From contig DASSSY010000008.1 in the NCBI GenBank assembly GCA_035708205.1, positions 186,001-250,000 on the forward strand: a stretch of 64,000 bases of DNA. The letters are read 5' to 3'. Source of the DNA: DASSSY01 sp035708205. Its GTDB lineage: Bacteria; Bacteroidota; Bacteroidia; Chitinophagales; Chitinophagaceae. A program made the translations under genes and the position numbers. This document shows positions 35,233-43,980 of this stretch, one piece after another; position 1 is the stretch's first letter; each line of letters opens with the position of its first letter. The notes under the pieces are model-generated. The model worked only from the letters and a program-made list of their open reading frames with translations. It ran no database searches and was not told where the DNA came from.

Positions 35233-35371
35233 TGTTATATCAGTATATTTTAAAAACCGGGGCAAGTTACAAAAAGACGGCCAATCGCTGAAACGGCATT
35301 ATTGGTCAGGCATGAACCATGGGGATATCAATTAAATTACGACCTTTGCCTGCCATGATCAATTCATAATT

Positions 35372-36559
35372 ATGAGCCTGATACTTTTTGATGATCAAGC
35401 AAGAGAAAGGTTTTTCCCGTTCACGCATACCCGTCCCGTAGCGGATATACGCTGTGGTATCTTAACGATGCGCGAACGCTGGGAAAAGTATTTTGGAATT
35501 ACCGGTTCCTCTACGCTTACGCATTTTTCGTTGACGCCGGTTTTCCCATTTCAAAGTACGGATGATGATATGTATGTCAATGGCCGGGTGGTCGCTACAA
35601 AGGATCTGGCAAGGGCCGTTAAGACCCTTAATCCTGACCAGCGGCTTATATCGGAGGACGGTCTGCTGATCGCTTTCCGGACGGGCAGTGCTTCGGGCGC
35701 GTTAAATGAAGTTTTGGCGCATGCATCTGCATTTACTGAGATTATTTATCCTCGCGGGGTTGACCGGTTAGATGAAGTTTGGGATATTTTTTCAAAGAAC
35801 GCCGCAATGATAGGTCATGATTTTGTCCTGCTGACATCCGGCAGGATCCAGGAAAAAATACCCGAATATGTCACGGTTATCGGCGCGGAAAATATCTTTA
35901 TTGAGCCCGGCGCGAAAGTGGCGCCCTGTATCATTAATGCGGCGGACGGCCCCGTGTATATCGGGGAAGATGCGGAAATAATGGAAGGCGCTTTGGTGCG
36001 CGGACCGTTTAGCTTAGGAGCGAATGCCTGCCTGAAAATGGGCGCGAAAATCTATGGCGGGACAACTATAGGGGAGGGCTGCAAGGTGGGCGGAGAAGTG
36101 AATAATGCCGTGTTTTTTAATCACAGCAATAAGGGACATGACGGCTTTATCGGTAATGCCGTGATTGGCGATTGGTGCAATCTTGGCGCCGATACTAATT
36201 GCTCCAACCTGAAGAATAATTATGATGAGGTAAAGATATGGAATGAGCAGCTGGGCGCTCCGGTGGCCACCGGATTACAGTTTTGCGGTTTGCTGATGGG
36301 CGACCATTCCAAGTGCGGTATCAATACCATGTTCAATACCGGTACGGTCGTTGGGGTGAGCTGTAATATCTTCGGCGCCGGCTTCCCGGGAAAGTTCCTG
36401 CCTTCTTTTACCTGGGGAGGCATTAATGAAAATGCTGTTTATCGTTTGGATAAGGCCATTGAAGCGGCCAACAGGATGATGACCAGAAGAAATATGAAGC
36501 TTTCCGGCGGCGAAGCCGCCGTTTTTGAATATTTATTTGATCAACAACGGGCTAAATAA
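35372..36559 (+). CDS. GlmU-like putative sugar nucleotidyltransferase
   Basis: 395 residues. N-terminal NTP-transferase-like domain starting LILFDDQARERFFPFTHTRP, a Bacteroidota variant of the GlmU N-terminus in which the usual LAAGxGTRM loop is replaced. C-terminal left-handed beta-helix of hexapeptide repeats (about 180-370: IEPGAKVAPCIINAADGPVY, GDWCNLGADTNCSNLKNN). The family is annotated as GlmU-like but its substrate is not established. Likely co-transcribed with tpiA, 26 bases downstream. Confidence 0.85.
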   Translation: MSLILFDDQARERFFPFTHTRPVADIRCGILTMRERWEKYFGITGSSTLTHFSLTPVFPFQSTDDDMYVNGRVVATKDLARAVKTLNPDQRLISEDGLLIAFRTGSASGALNEVLAHASAFTEIIYPRGVDRLDEVWDIFSKNAAMIGHDFVLLTSGRIQEKIPEYVTVIGAENIFIEPGAKVAPCIINAADGPVYIGEDAEIMEGALVRGPFSLGANACLKMGAKIYGGTTIGEGCKVGGEVNNAVFFNHSNKGHDGFIGNAVIGDWCNLGADTNCSNLKNNYDEVKIWNEQLGAPVATGLQFCGLLMGDHSKCGINTMFNTGTVVGVSCNIFGAGFPGKFLPSFTWGGINENAVYRLDKAIEAANRMMTRRNMKLSGGEAAVFEYLFDQQRAK

Positions 36560-36585
36560 TTTATTGACTAATTTTAAATGAACTT

Positions 36586-37353
36586 ATGACAATGACAAGA
36601 AAAAAAATAGTTGCAGGCAATTGGAAGATGAATCAAAACCTTTTTGAAGGCAAACAATTAGTTGAGGATATTATCAATAGTAATTTTACTTTGGAGGACC
36701 ATCAGGAAGTGATTATCGCGCCGCCTTTTATCCAGTTGTCCCTGGCCGCCGGACAGCTTAAAGACAAGCCGGGTATTTTCCTGTCGGCACAAAACTGCCA
36801 TCAGAAGCAAAGTGGTGCTTATACCGGAGAAGTATCTGCGGAAATGCTGAAAAGTACCGGGGTTGATTATGTTATTCTGGGCCATAGCGAAAGACGTGAA
36901 TATTTTAGCGAATCGGTAGAGCTGCTGGCGGAAAAAGTAGACGCGGCTTTGGAGAAAGGCCTGAAAGTTATTTTTTGTGTAGGCGAACCGCTGGCTATTC
37001 GTGATGCCAATCAACAAAATGATTATGTGGAAACGCAAATTGCAAAAAGCTTGTTTCACTTATCGGAACAACAGTTTGCTGATATCGTTTTAGCCTACGA
37101 GCCGATCTGGGCGATTGGTACGGGCAGGACCGCCAGCAAGGAGCAGGCACAGGATATGCATGCGCATATCAGAAAAGTTATTGCAGGGAAATTTGGCGGG
37201 ACGATAGCTGACCACCTGACCATTCTTTATGGCGGCAGCTGTAAGCCTGATAATGCCAAAGAACTTTTTGCCCAGCCTGATGTGGACGGTGGTTTAATTG
37301 GTGGCGCTTCATTAAAGGCCGCCGATTTTGTAGCCATTGTTCAGGCTTTATAG
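36586..37353 (+). CDS. tpiA: Triose-phosphate isomerase
   Basis: 255 residues, TIM barrel. It interconverts dihydroxyacetone phosphate and glyceraldehyde 3-phosphate in glycolysis. Motifs: VAGNWKMN near the N-terminus (catalytic Lys), YVILGHSERR (catalytic His), VLAYEPIWAIGTGRTA (catalytic Glu and flexible loop), and ILYGGSCKPDN (phosphate binding). Two in-frame ATGs (36586 and 36592) are possible starts. Second gene after the GlmU-like gene and closed by a terminator at 37388. Confidence 0.98.
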   Translation: MTMTRKKIVAGNWKMNQNLFEGKQLVEDIINSNFTLEDHQEVIIAPPFIQLSLAAGQLKDKPGIFLSAQNCHQKQSGAYTGEVSAEMLKSTGVDYVILGHSERREYFSESVELLAEKVDAALEKGLKVIFCVGEPLAIRDANQQNDYVETQIAKSLFHLSEQQFADIVLAYEPIWAIGTGRTASKEQAQDMHAHIRKVIAGKFGGTIADHLTILYGGSCKPDNAKELFAQPDVDGGLIGGASLKAADFVAIVQAL

Positions 37354-37387
37354 TTCCAAGATTATTATTTTTTTACAATACCTTATC

Positions 37388-37418
37388 ATTACCCGGCACG
37401 TTAAGGCCGGGTAATTTT
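37388..37418 (+). terminator. Terminator after tpiA
   Basis: ATTACCCGGC and GCCGGGTAAT form a perfect 10-bp stem with an 8-nt loop, followed by TTT. The promoter box of the next gene begins immediately behind it. Confidence 0.85.
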
Positions 37419-37419
37419 G

Positions 37420-37427
37420 TATTTTTG
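37420..37427 (+). promoter_or_regulatory. TAnnTTTG promoter element just before the 37435 gene
   Basis: TATTTTTG-TCCGGTC-ATG: only 7 bases separate the box from the start codon, so the mRNA would have a leader of about 0-3 bases. Confidence 0.5.
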
Positions 37428-37434
37428 TCCGGTC

Positions 37435-38745
37435 ATGCGGTATAATAAACCATTTATATTCAATGCTTTCAGCTTTTTACTGATCATGGGTCTGCTGTTG
37501 TCGGCGCAGCCGGCGCAGGCGCAATTCTGGAAAAAGATCTTTGGCGGGCATAAGCAAGAGCGAAGACATGAGCCCAAAGATAAAAAAGGAAATGCGGAAG
37601 AAAACACTGAGCGCAAATCGCTATCGAATAAGCCGGTTTATCCCATGACGATAAAAAAAGCCAGGTATCGTGTGGACATATTGTTGCCTTTGGGCCTGGA
37701 CCAGCAGGTGGACAATGGACGGCGGGTTAATAGAAGGCTTCCCGGGGCTACTTTGGCGGCCGTAAACTTCTATGAAGGTATTCGGGTGGCCGCTAATCAG
37801 TTGACGGGTGAGGGGCTTAAGGCGGATTTTGTCATTCATGATATCGACCCGGGTGGAACAGCGCTTCGCAGGCTGGTCAACGATTCGGTTTTTCGTCAGT
37901 CAGACTTGATCATAGGTTTTCTGTCTTCAGATTTATTGCCGGAAGCGGCACGTGTAGCCAAGCAGCATAAAATCAATTTTATTTCAGCTTTTTCACCTTC
38001 CGATGCCGATATTACGGGCAATCCGTATTTCATCATGCTTCAACCGACGCTTTCTGCACATATTAAAGCTTTGGTGGCCTTCGCTGAAAAAAAATACCGG
38101 GACAATGGCCGGGAAATTTTGTTGTATGCCCACAATACGGCGGTTCAGAAAGAAGCCCGTTCCGATTTTGAGGAAGCTTTCGCCTCCCGGCCGGTTCAAA
38201 AGCTTGTCGTTAGCGATTTCCTGGAGCAGCCGGGTATGCTGAAATCGCTTTTAAGCCCCGACGGGGAAAATGTCATTTATGTGAATGTGCTCACCTATAC
38301 GGAAGCAAAGAAAATATTGGCTCAAATAGCCTCCTTTTCGCCGGCTTATAAAATTGCGGTAATGGGTATGCCCACATGGAAGTCCATTCCGGGCATTACC
38401 CAGGCCCACGGTTTTCCCGGCCTGGATATTTATTATTCCAGCCCTTTTTATTTTGATTTAAGTACGGCAAAAGGGAAAGCAGTTACCGGTGTGTATAAAA
38501 GTAAATTTGGCGGCCGCCCGTCTGAAATGGTCTTTCGCGGCTATGAATCGACTTACTGGCTGGTACATCTGCTGAATGATTATGGTACGATATTCGATGA
38601 ACATATCAACGATACACGCTTCGCACCTTTTACAAGATATCAGGTTTCCGCTTCCCGAACGGATGAAAAAAAGATCCGGTATCTAGAGAATAAGAACCTG
38701 TATATTTTCCATTACCTCAACGGTAATTTCAATGTGGCGAACTAA
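37435..38745 (+). CDS. Exported periplasmic-binding-fold (type I) protein
   Basis: 436 residues from ATG 37435. Signal peptide (FSFLLIMGLLLSAQPAQAQ) followed by a Lys/Glu/Arg-rich linker (about 35-65). The rest (about 75-430) resembles Peripla_BP_6/Leu-Ile-Val-binding proteins: VDILLPLGLD, AAVNFYEGIRVAANQL, DLIIGFLSSDLLPEAARVAK, INFISAFSPSDAD, and a C-terminal VFRGYESTYWLVHLL. No permease genes are nearby. In Bacteroidota such proteins are often stand-alone and sometimes linked to LysM proteins, so a sensory or wall-associated role is as likely as transport. Ligand unknown. Confidence 0.82.
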   Translation: MRYNKPFIFNAFSFLLIMGLLLSAQPAQAQFWKKIFGGHKQERRHEPKDKKGNAEENTERKSLSNKPVYPMTIKKARYRVDILLPLGLDQQVDNGRRVNRRLPGATLAAVNFYEGIRVAANQLTGEGLKADFVIHDIDPGGTALRRLVNDSVFRQSDLIIGFLSSDLLPEAARVAKQHKINFISAFSPSDADITGNPYFIMLQPTLSAHIKALVAFAEKKYRDNGREILLYAHNTAVQKEARSDFEEAFASRPVQKLVVSDFLEQPGMLKSLLSPDGENVIYVNVLTYTEAKKILAQIASFSPAYKIAVMGMPTWKSIPGITQAHGFPGLDIYYSSPFYFDLSTAKGKAVTGVYKSKFGGRPSEMVFRGYESTYWLVHLLNDYGTIFDEHINDTRFAPFTRYQVSASRTDEKKIRYLENKNLYIFHYLNGNFNVAN

Positions 38746-39121
38746 GGCCTCATGGAAAGCCAACGCTGTTTCCGGATAATCCGCGGGACGCCCGGATAGT
38801 TTATTCATCTGTGAGTATGCGTGCCGCCGGCTCAGCATTGCCGTTGGTATGTCGTCACAAGATCACCTAAGAAAAAGCGTTTGGTGAGAAGGATCGGATC
38901 TGTTAGGTACTGTCGATGTGAATAAAGGCTGATATTCAATGACAATGCCGAAGCGGCAATTGTATAGGACCGAATTTGTTTACGCAAAGGGAATTCTTAT
39001 TACGTTGTCGATAAAAAAGTTCAGTTTTAGCTAACGCTTCTACCGTGCGTAGGTTGGCTATTTATCAACGACCATTGAGGGTATAATACCAACGGCAAGA
39101 GATGGCTGTCTCAAAAGGAAA
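38746..39121. other. 376-base intergenic region without recognisable gene
   Basis: No credible reading frame, tRNA or strong terminator is seen. Near the right end GGTATAATACC (about 39079) and the imperfect palindrome GAGATGGCTGTCTC (about 39101) followed by AAAAGG look like an insertion-sequence end, but no transposase sequence accompanies them. Confidence 0.4.
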
Positions 39122-39637
39122 TCAATATCCTAAATATCTTTCGGTGATTATCTGCTCATGATGCCGGAGATGTCCTACCATAAAATAAAACAAAGCCCTG
39201 GCGCTGACTTGTTTGCCGGAAGCGATGCCCGTCCGGATTAATTCCTCTTTTCTCAAGCTGCGCAGCAATGAAAGATGACAGCGTCGTTGCGCTTTGAAAT
39301 CGTCAGTCAGCATGGTTATGGACAAGGCATTGAAATCTGTTGCCAGGACATAGGCGTCCTCATCAAAGGACGGAATGGGGGTCTGGTCGTTTCGGGCAAT
39401 GCGCAAGGCCCTGTTGGCCATGATCCGTTCCGTGTCGTTGATATGCCCGATCACTTCTTTTATCGACCATTTTCCCGGTGCGTAGCGGTAGGTCCCCTTT
39501 TCCTTCGGGATATCCGACACGAAAGCGGGAAAGGATAAGAGCTGCTTTTCCATTTCAGACAATACATCCTCGGACACCAGGTCTAAATAGGCGTTGAAAT
39601 AGGCCGGGCATTCCTTTTCGGGTAGTTTCATATTCAT
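39122..39637 (-). CDS. DinB-family protein
   Basis: 171 residues from ATG 39637 (ATG 39631 also possible). DinB-like four-helix bundle: motifs RYAPGKWSIKEVIGHINDTERIM (spanning about residues 50-73), and C-terminal FYFMVGHLRHHEQIITERY. Three His ligands (H65, and two within GHLRHHEQ) fit the metal site of the superfamily. These small enzymes are often thiol-dependent S-transferases or metal-dependent hydrolases; no substrate can be assigned. It lies 27 bases downstream of a POT transporter, with an inverted repeat covering the start region. Confidence 0.85.
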   Translation of the reverse strand: MNMKLPEKECPAYFNAYLDLVSEDVLSEMEKQLLSFPAFVSDIPKEKGTYRYAPGKWSIKEVIGHINDTERIMANRALRIARNDQTPIPSFDEDAYVLATDFNALSITMLTDDFKAQRRCHLSLLRSLRKEELIRTGIASGKQVSARALFYFMVGHLRHHEQIITERYLGY

Positions 39638-39657
39638 TTGGTTTAGGTCAACCAAAT
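39636..39657. promoter_or_regulatory. Perfect inverted repeat at the DinB-family start
   Basis: ATTTGGTT-6 nt-AACCAAAT, eight perfect base pairs, overlaps the first two bases of the start codon on the minus strand. It could be a dimeric repressor site or an RNA hairpin that hides the start. Confidence 0.45.
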
Positions 39658-39664
39658 ATACTGA

Positions 39665-41221
39665 TTATTTAACTTCCTGCATTAATTTTCTGATCCATGG
39701 TGAAATAATCAGTAGCAATATCCCGGCAATGATCGCGTAAACCGCAAAATGGCGATAACCGGCCGTATAGGTCAGCAGGTTTTGAACGTTCGTATCGCCG
39801 GCATTACCCTGCGATAAGCCCGCACCTAAAATTCCCGCCAGGTATTGTCCGTAGGCGCTGGCCAGGAACCACATGCCCATCATCATGCCCTGCAATGGTT
39901 TGGGTGATAATTTAGTCATAATGGACAAACCGATCGGCGATAAGGCCAGTTCTCCGAAAGTCACTACCAGATAGGCGAGGACGAACATATTCAGGCTGGA
40001 TTTGCCATCCATACCGGCAAAAAAGCGCAGGGAATAAAACAGGAAATAACCGGCGCCCAGGAACAGGAAGCCCAGGCCGAATTTTACGACAGTATTGGGT
40101 TCGATCTTTTTCCTGGCCAGCCCCAGCCAGATCAAGCTAAAGACAAAAGCGAAGATGATGACAAACAAAGAATTGGCGCCGTTATTGACGCTATTGGGAT
40201 CCAGGCTCACCACGCCCATAAATGAGCTGTTCAGGTTCCGGGCGGCGAAAAGGCTTAAGGAACCACCGGCCTGTTCGTAAATGGCCCAAAATAAGATGGA
40301 GAAAATAATAAACACCAGGGCGGCCAAAAGCTTTTTCCTTTCCGCCCATGAATACTTGCTCATCTCATAGAATAAATAGATCAGCGTCAACGGCCCGATA
40401 ATGTACATGAACCAATCGGTATAGTCGGTGTTGTCTATCATCAGGTAAATCAAGGGAATAACGGCTAAAGAGCCGATATAAGTGGCATATTCGTACCAGC
40501 GTTTGTTCTTGGGGACCTTAAAATCCACCAATTCCTGCTCGACGGGAGCGGTCTCCACTCCCTCAACCTCCAAACGGTCCGCATTAGGTGTTTTTGCGAG
40601 CAGGGGCGACAGGCCGATCGGCCCTAAGGTGCGTTTGGTAAAGATAAAGGTCAGCAGGCTGATGGTCATGACGATCCCGGCAAAGCCAAAGGCCAGGTTC
40701 CAGGAATAGTGCTTGCCGACATAGACACATAGGGCGCCGCCCAGCAGCGCGCCGATATTGATGCCCGAATAAAAAGCTGAGAAGCCGGCATCACGGCGGT
40801 TATCGCCGTCTTTATAGAGCAAACCTACCATTGTGGAAATATTGGGCTTGAAAAAGCCTGTGCCGATAACGGTAAAGCTAATGCCCCAAAAGAAAAAATC
40901 ATGGGGGTTAATGGCTAAGATAGCGCTGCCGGTTATCATCATTAAACCGCCCCAGAACAGCGATTTCCTGAACCCGATGATCTTATCGGCAAACAAGCCG
41001 CCAATGAACGTGAACGCGTAAATAAACGCCTGGGTGGCACCATAGTGGAGCTGGGCGCTGCTGTCCGACATGAATAGCTGGTCCACCATAAAGAGGGTCA
41101 GCATCCCGCGCATGCCGTAAAAACAAAAACGCTCCCACATTTCTGATAGGAATAAATACCAGAGCTGCCGGGGATATTTTCCTTTGAAATCCTGGATCTG
41201 GGCTATAGAAAGTTGGTCCAT
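39665..41221 (-). CDS. Proton-dependent oligopeptide transporter (POT/PTR family)
   Basis: 518 residues, about 14 membrane helices. The N-terminal signature EMWERFCFYGMRGMLTLFM contains the ExxER motif that couples protons to transport; GFFKPNISTMVGLLY and ELALSPIGLSIMTKLSPK are further POT signatures. It imports di- and tripeptides across the inner membrane. A paralogue lies directly upstream on the same strand (41313-43079). It has its own -7 box at 41260. Confidence 0.95.
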   Translation of the reverse strand: MDQLSIAQIQDFKGKYPRQLWYLFLSEMWERFCFYGMRGMLTLFMVDQLFMSDSSAQLHYGATQAFIYAFTFIGGLFADKIIGFRKSLFWGGLMMITGSAILAINPHDFFFWGISFTVIGTGFFKPNISTMVGLLYKDGDNRRDAGFSAFYSGINIGALLGGALCVYVGKHYSWNLAFGFAGIVMTISLLTFIFTKRTLGPIGLSPLLAKTPNADRLEVEGVETAPVEQELVDFKVPKNKRWYEYATYIGSLAVIPLIYLMIDNTDYTDWFMYIIGPLTLIYLFYEMSKYSWAERKKLLAALVFIIFSILFWAIYEQAGGSLSLFAARNLNSSFMGVVSLDPNSVNNGANSLFVIIFAFVFSLIWLGLARKKIEPNTVVKFGLGFLFLGAGYFLFYSLRFFAGMDGKSSLNMFVLAYLVVTFGELALSPIGLSIMTKLSPKPLQGMMMGMWFLASAYGQYLAGILGAGLSQGNAGDTNVQNLLTYTAGYRHFAVYAIIAGILLLIISPWIRKLMQEVK

Positions 41222-41259
41222 AAGTTCGGTTTTATTGTTTGTCTTAAAATTACAGGCTG

Positions 41260-41267
41260 CAAAAGTA
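41260..41267 (-). promoter_or_regulatory. TAnnTTTG promoter element between the two POT genes
   Basis: TACTTTTG on the minus strand, about 38 bases upstream of the start at 41221. It directly follows, and shares a base with, the T tract of the terminator of the preceding gene. Confidence 0.5.
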
Positions 41268-41295
41268 AAAAGTTCCTGGTTTTCAGGAACTTTTT
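41267..41295 (-). terminator. Terminator after the upstream POT gene
   Basis: AAAAAGTTCCTG and CAGGAACTTTTT form a perfect 12-bp stem with a 5-nt loop, 18 bases after the stop of the 588-residue transporter. It occupies the place where the -33 element of the next promoter would lie. Confidence 0.85.
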
Positions 41296-41312
41296 CTCAA
41301 AATTACAAATTA

Positions 41313-43079
41313 TTATCTGATGCCGCCCATCATGCTTAAAAGTTTCTTGGAGAGGAAGAACAGCAAAATCGAAGCGGTTCCGGCCATAAACACAAAAATC
41401 ATGAAAAAATCGAACAGATCCTCAATTCTAAACCCTAAGAAGTTTTTAGGCAATTGCTTTTGGAACGTGGTTATCTCCGATTTTACTTCCTGTTGCACCT
41501 TCGCATCTGCCACGTTTTTGAATTCAATTTTGTTGTAGCTGATCACTTTTTCATTATTTAAGGAGCGTGCCTGAGACAAATCGAAGTTCTTCGGCAACAG
41601 ATCCACGTTGTTTTCTTTAGCAATATTTTGAACGGAGGCTACGGGAACAACGGCCTCAGGGTAAAATTTACCCAGCTGGCCGGCCATATCATTGGCCATG
41701 GCATTGGCCATAAACCAGACACCCATCAGCAGGGACGCCAGGCGAACCGGCGCCAGACGGGCAACCATGGACAATCCTATAGGTGACAAGCAGAGTTCAC
41801 CCCAGGTGTGGATAACATACATACCCACTAACCAGAATAAACTGACCTTAATACCCGGTTCAACACCTTTCACGCCAAAGGCGATCACAAAATAACCAAT
41901 GGCTAAAAGAAATAAGCCGATGGCCTGTTTTACCGGGGAGGATGGTTCTTTCTTTTTCTTCCCAAGACGTGTCCATAACATGGCGAACAGAGGTGCGAAA
42001 ATGATGATGGCCACCGGGTTGACAGACTGGAACCAGCTGGCTGGCATTTCCCAGCCAAAGATATTCCTGTTAGTGGATTGTTCCGCAAAGATCGTCAGGG
42101 TGGCACCGGCTTGTTCAAATGCCGACCAGAAAAAGATAACGAAGAAGGCCACGATGTATAATACCCATATCCTTTTTCTTTCGACGGTTGTTAAGGTCGG
42201 ATCAGTGATGATAAATCCGCCAGAGGCTATGGAACATGAAAAAATAAAGGCGCTGACCCAATTCTCATCGAAAGCGTAGAAATAAAACAGGAAAAACAAA
42301 CCGATCAATACGGCAATCCACAAAGAGACACGGCTCATGCTGAGCTCTTTTTTGCCCGTTTCGGTCTTTTCCAGGGTTCCAATGGCCATAACAACGTCTT
42401 CAGGGGCTTTTTGGACCGGTTTTTTGGGCTTTAATCCTACTTGATTACCCTCAGCGGTAACAATATACTTGTTTTTGAGCCAGGCAAACATGATCAGGCC
42501 GAATACCATACCCACCCCTGCGGCAAAGAATCCCCATTTATAATCGATCTTTTCGGCTAAAGTACCGCAGATCAAAGGGGAAAATAAGGCTCCCAGGTTG
42601 ATGCCCATATAAAAAATGGTAAATGCCGAATCTATGCGGCTATCCCCCGGCGCGTAAAGCTGGTTGACCATTGTGGAGATATTGGGCTTGAACAGGCCGT
42701 TTCCCAATATTAAAAAGGTCAGGCCCGTTATTAAAAATGTAGTGCCCATTACAGCGCTCGTATGCACGAAGCTGGCGCTGAAGAATAAAGCGAATTGACC
42801 CAGGGCAATAATGATGCCGCCAACCAGGATGGATTTTCGATTACCCCAGTACCTGTCCGAAATAAACCCGCCGATCAACGGGGTTAAGTAAACAAGACCG
42901 GTAAAATTTCCGTAGATTTCGGTTGCCCTGCTGTCCATAAACCCCAGTACCTTTGTCATATAAAGCACTAAGATGGCGCGCATGCCGTAATAACTGAAAC
43001 GTTCCCACATTTCGGTGGTAAACAGCAGATACAAACCTTTGGGATGCCCTTTCTGCTTAGGGGTAATTTGTTGCTCCAT
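41313..43079 (-). CDS. Proton-dependent oligopeptide transporter (POT/PTR family), larger paralogue
   Basis: 588 residues. Same signatures as the neighbour: EMWERFSYYGMRAILVLYM, NGLFKPNISTMVNQLY and ELCLSPIGLSMVARLAP. It has an extra hydrophilic loop of about 65 residues near the C-terminus (YPEAVVPVASVQNIAKENNV... ITTFQKQLPKNFLG) before the last helix, probably periplasmic, which the smaller paralogue lacks. It probably takes up peptides of a different size or class. Confidence 0.95.
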   Translation of the reverse strand: MEQQITPKQKGHPKGLYLLFTTEMWERFSYYGMRAILVLYMTKVLGFMDSRATEIYGNFTGLVYLTPLIGGFISDRYWGNRKSILVGGIIIALGQFALFFSASFVHTSAVMGTTFLITGLTFLILGNGLFKPNISTMVNQLYAPGDSRIDSAFTIFYMGINLGALFSPLICGTLAEKIDYKWGFFAAGVGMVFGLIMFAWLKNKYIVTAEGNQVGLKPKKPVQKAPEDVVMAIGTLEKTETGKKELSMSRVSLWIAVLIGLFFLFYFYAFDENWVSAFIFSCSIASGGFIITDPTLTTVERKRIWVLYIVAFFVIFFWSAFEQAGATLTIFAEQSTNRNIFGWEMPASWFQSVNPVAIIIFAPLFAMLWTRLGKKKKEPSSPVKQAIGLFLLAIGYFVIAFGVKGVEPGIKVSLFWLVGMYVIHTWGELCLSPIGLSMVARLAPVRLASLLMGVWFMANAMANDMAGQLGKFYPEAVVPVASVQNIAKENNVDLLPKNFDLSQARSLNNEKVISYNKIEFKNVADAKVQQEVKSEITTFQKQLPKNFLGFRIEDLFDFFMIFVFMAGTASILLFFLSKKLLSMMGGIR

Positions 43080-43280
43080 GCAAAATCTATTTACACTTAA
43101 TTAAAATATAAAAGCCGTAAAGTAAATGAAATATTCTGAAAAATGCTTTGAAGATCATGATATTTTTTTTGCTTTATCCCGTTACCGGCCTTATGTATCA
43201 AAACTTTGATCGAGTTTTAAAGTATCTTTGGGCGCATTTTTGTGATGTGGAAGAACCAAAATATGTCAAAATAATAGTTA

Positions 43281-43859
43281 ATGAAATATTTAGTTGTCGG
43301 CTTGGGCAATATCGGAGCGGAATACGACGCGACCCGTCATAATATCGGTTTTGACGTGGCGGATGCCTTTGTCATTAAAAATAGCAGCAGCTTTCACAAT
43401 GATCGTCTCGCAAATATTGCGGAAGTATCCTGGAGAGGCAAAAAGATCCTTGTGATTAAGCCGACCACTTACATGAACCTCAGCGGGAAAGCCGTAAAAT
43501 ACTGGATGGACAAAGAGCATATCGGTATTGACAATTTATTGATAATTGTGGATGACCTGGCGCTGCCGCTTAATGAACTGCGCCTGAGAGGCGGGGGGAG
43601 CGCTGCCGGCCATAACGGCTTGAAGGATATCGAGGCCAGCCTGGGCACTAAGCAATATCCCCGCCTGCGTTTTGGCATTGGTAACGATTATCCCAAGGGT
43701 CGCCAGGTCGATTTTGTCCTGGGTAAATGGAAAAAGGAAGACATGCCTGTCGTTCAGGACAAGATCCTGAAATCCGTTGAAATTATTGAAAGCTTCGTCA
43801 GCATCGGCTTAGAGCGGAGCATGAATGTGTTTAACACGCATAAAACCACGGCAAAGTAA
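43281..43859 (+). CDS. pth: Peptidyl-tRNA hydrolase
   Basis: 192 residues. It releases tRNA from prematurely dropped peptidyl-tRNA. Conserved N10 in VGLGNIG, catalytic H20 in TRHNIGF, MNLSGKAV, and the DDLALP loop with the catalytic Asp, then GGGSAAGHNGLKDIEASLG. TATCTTTG at 43223-43230 is a plausible -7 box. Usual bacterial length. Confidence 0.97.
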   Translation: MKYLVVGLGNIGAEYDATRHNIGFDVADAFVIKNSSSFHNDRLANIAEVSWRGKKILVIKPTTYMNLSGKAVKYWMDKEHIGIDNLLIIVDDLALPLNELRLRGGGSAAGHNGLKDIEASLGTKQYPRLRFGIGNDYPKGRQVDFVLGKWKKEDMPVVQDKILKSVEIIESFVSIGLERSMNVFNTHKTTAK

Positions 43860-43980
43860 AGCCTCCCGGCTGAATTCTCGGATAGCCTGGCCTTTATTTT
43901 TATGCAGGGAAGGGCAGCATATATTAGTAACCGAATATAATCGGGAAAAAATCCGTATCTTGCTACTAAATTAGCAGGCC

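Noticed and set aside
37417..37437. Upstream TTG start for the periplasmic-binding-fold protein
   Set aside because: It overlaps the terminator T tract and promoter box; ATG 37435 gives a standard signal peptide.
39079..39121. Possible insertion-sequence end (GGTATAATACC, GAGATGGCTGTCTC)
   Set aside because: No transposase, no second end and no target duplication could be found.
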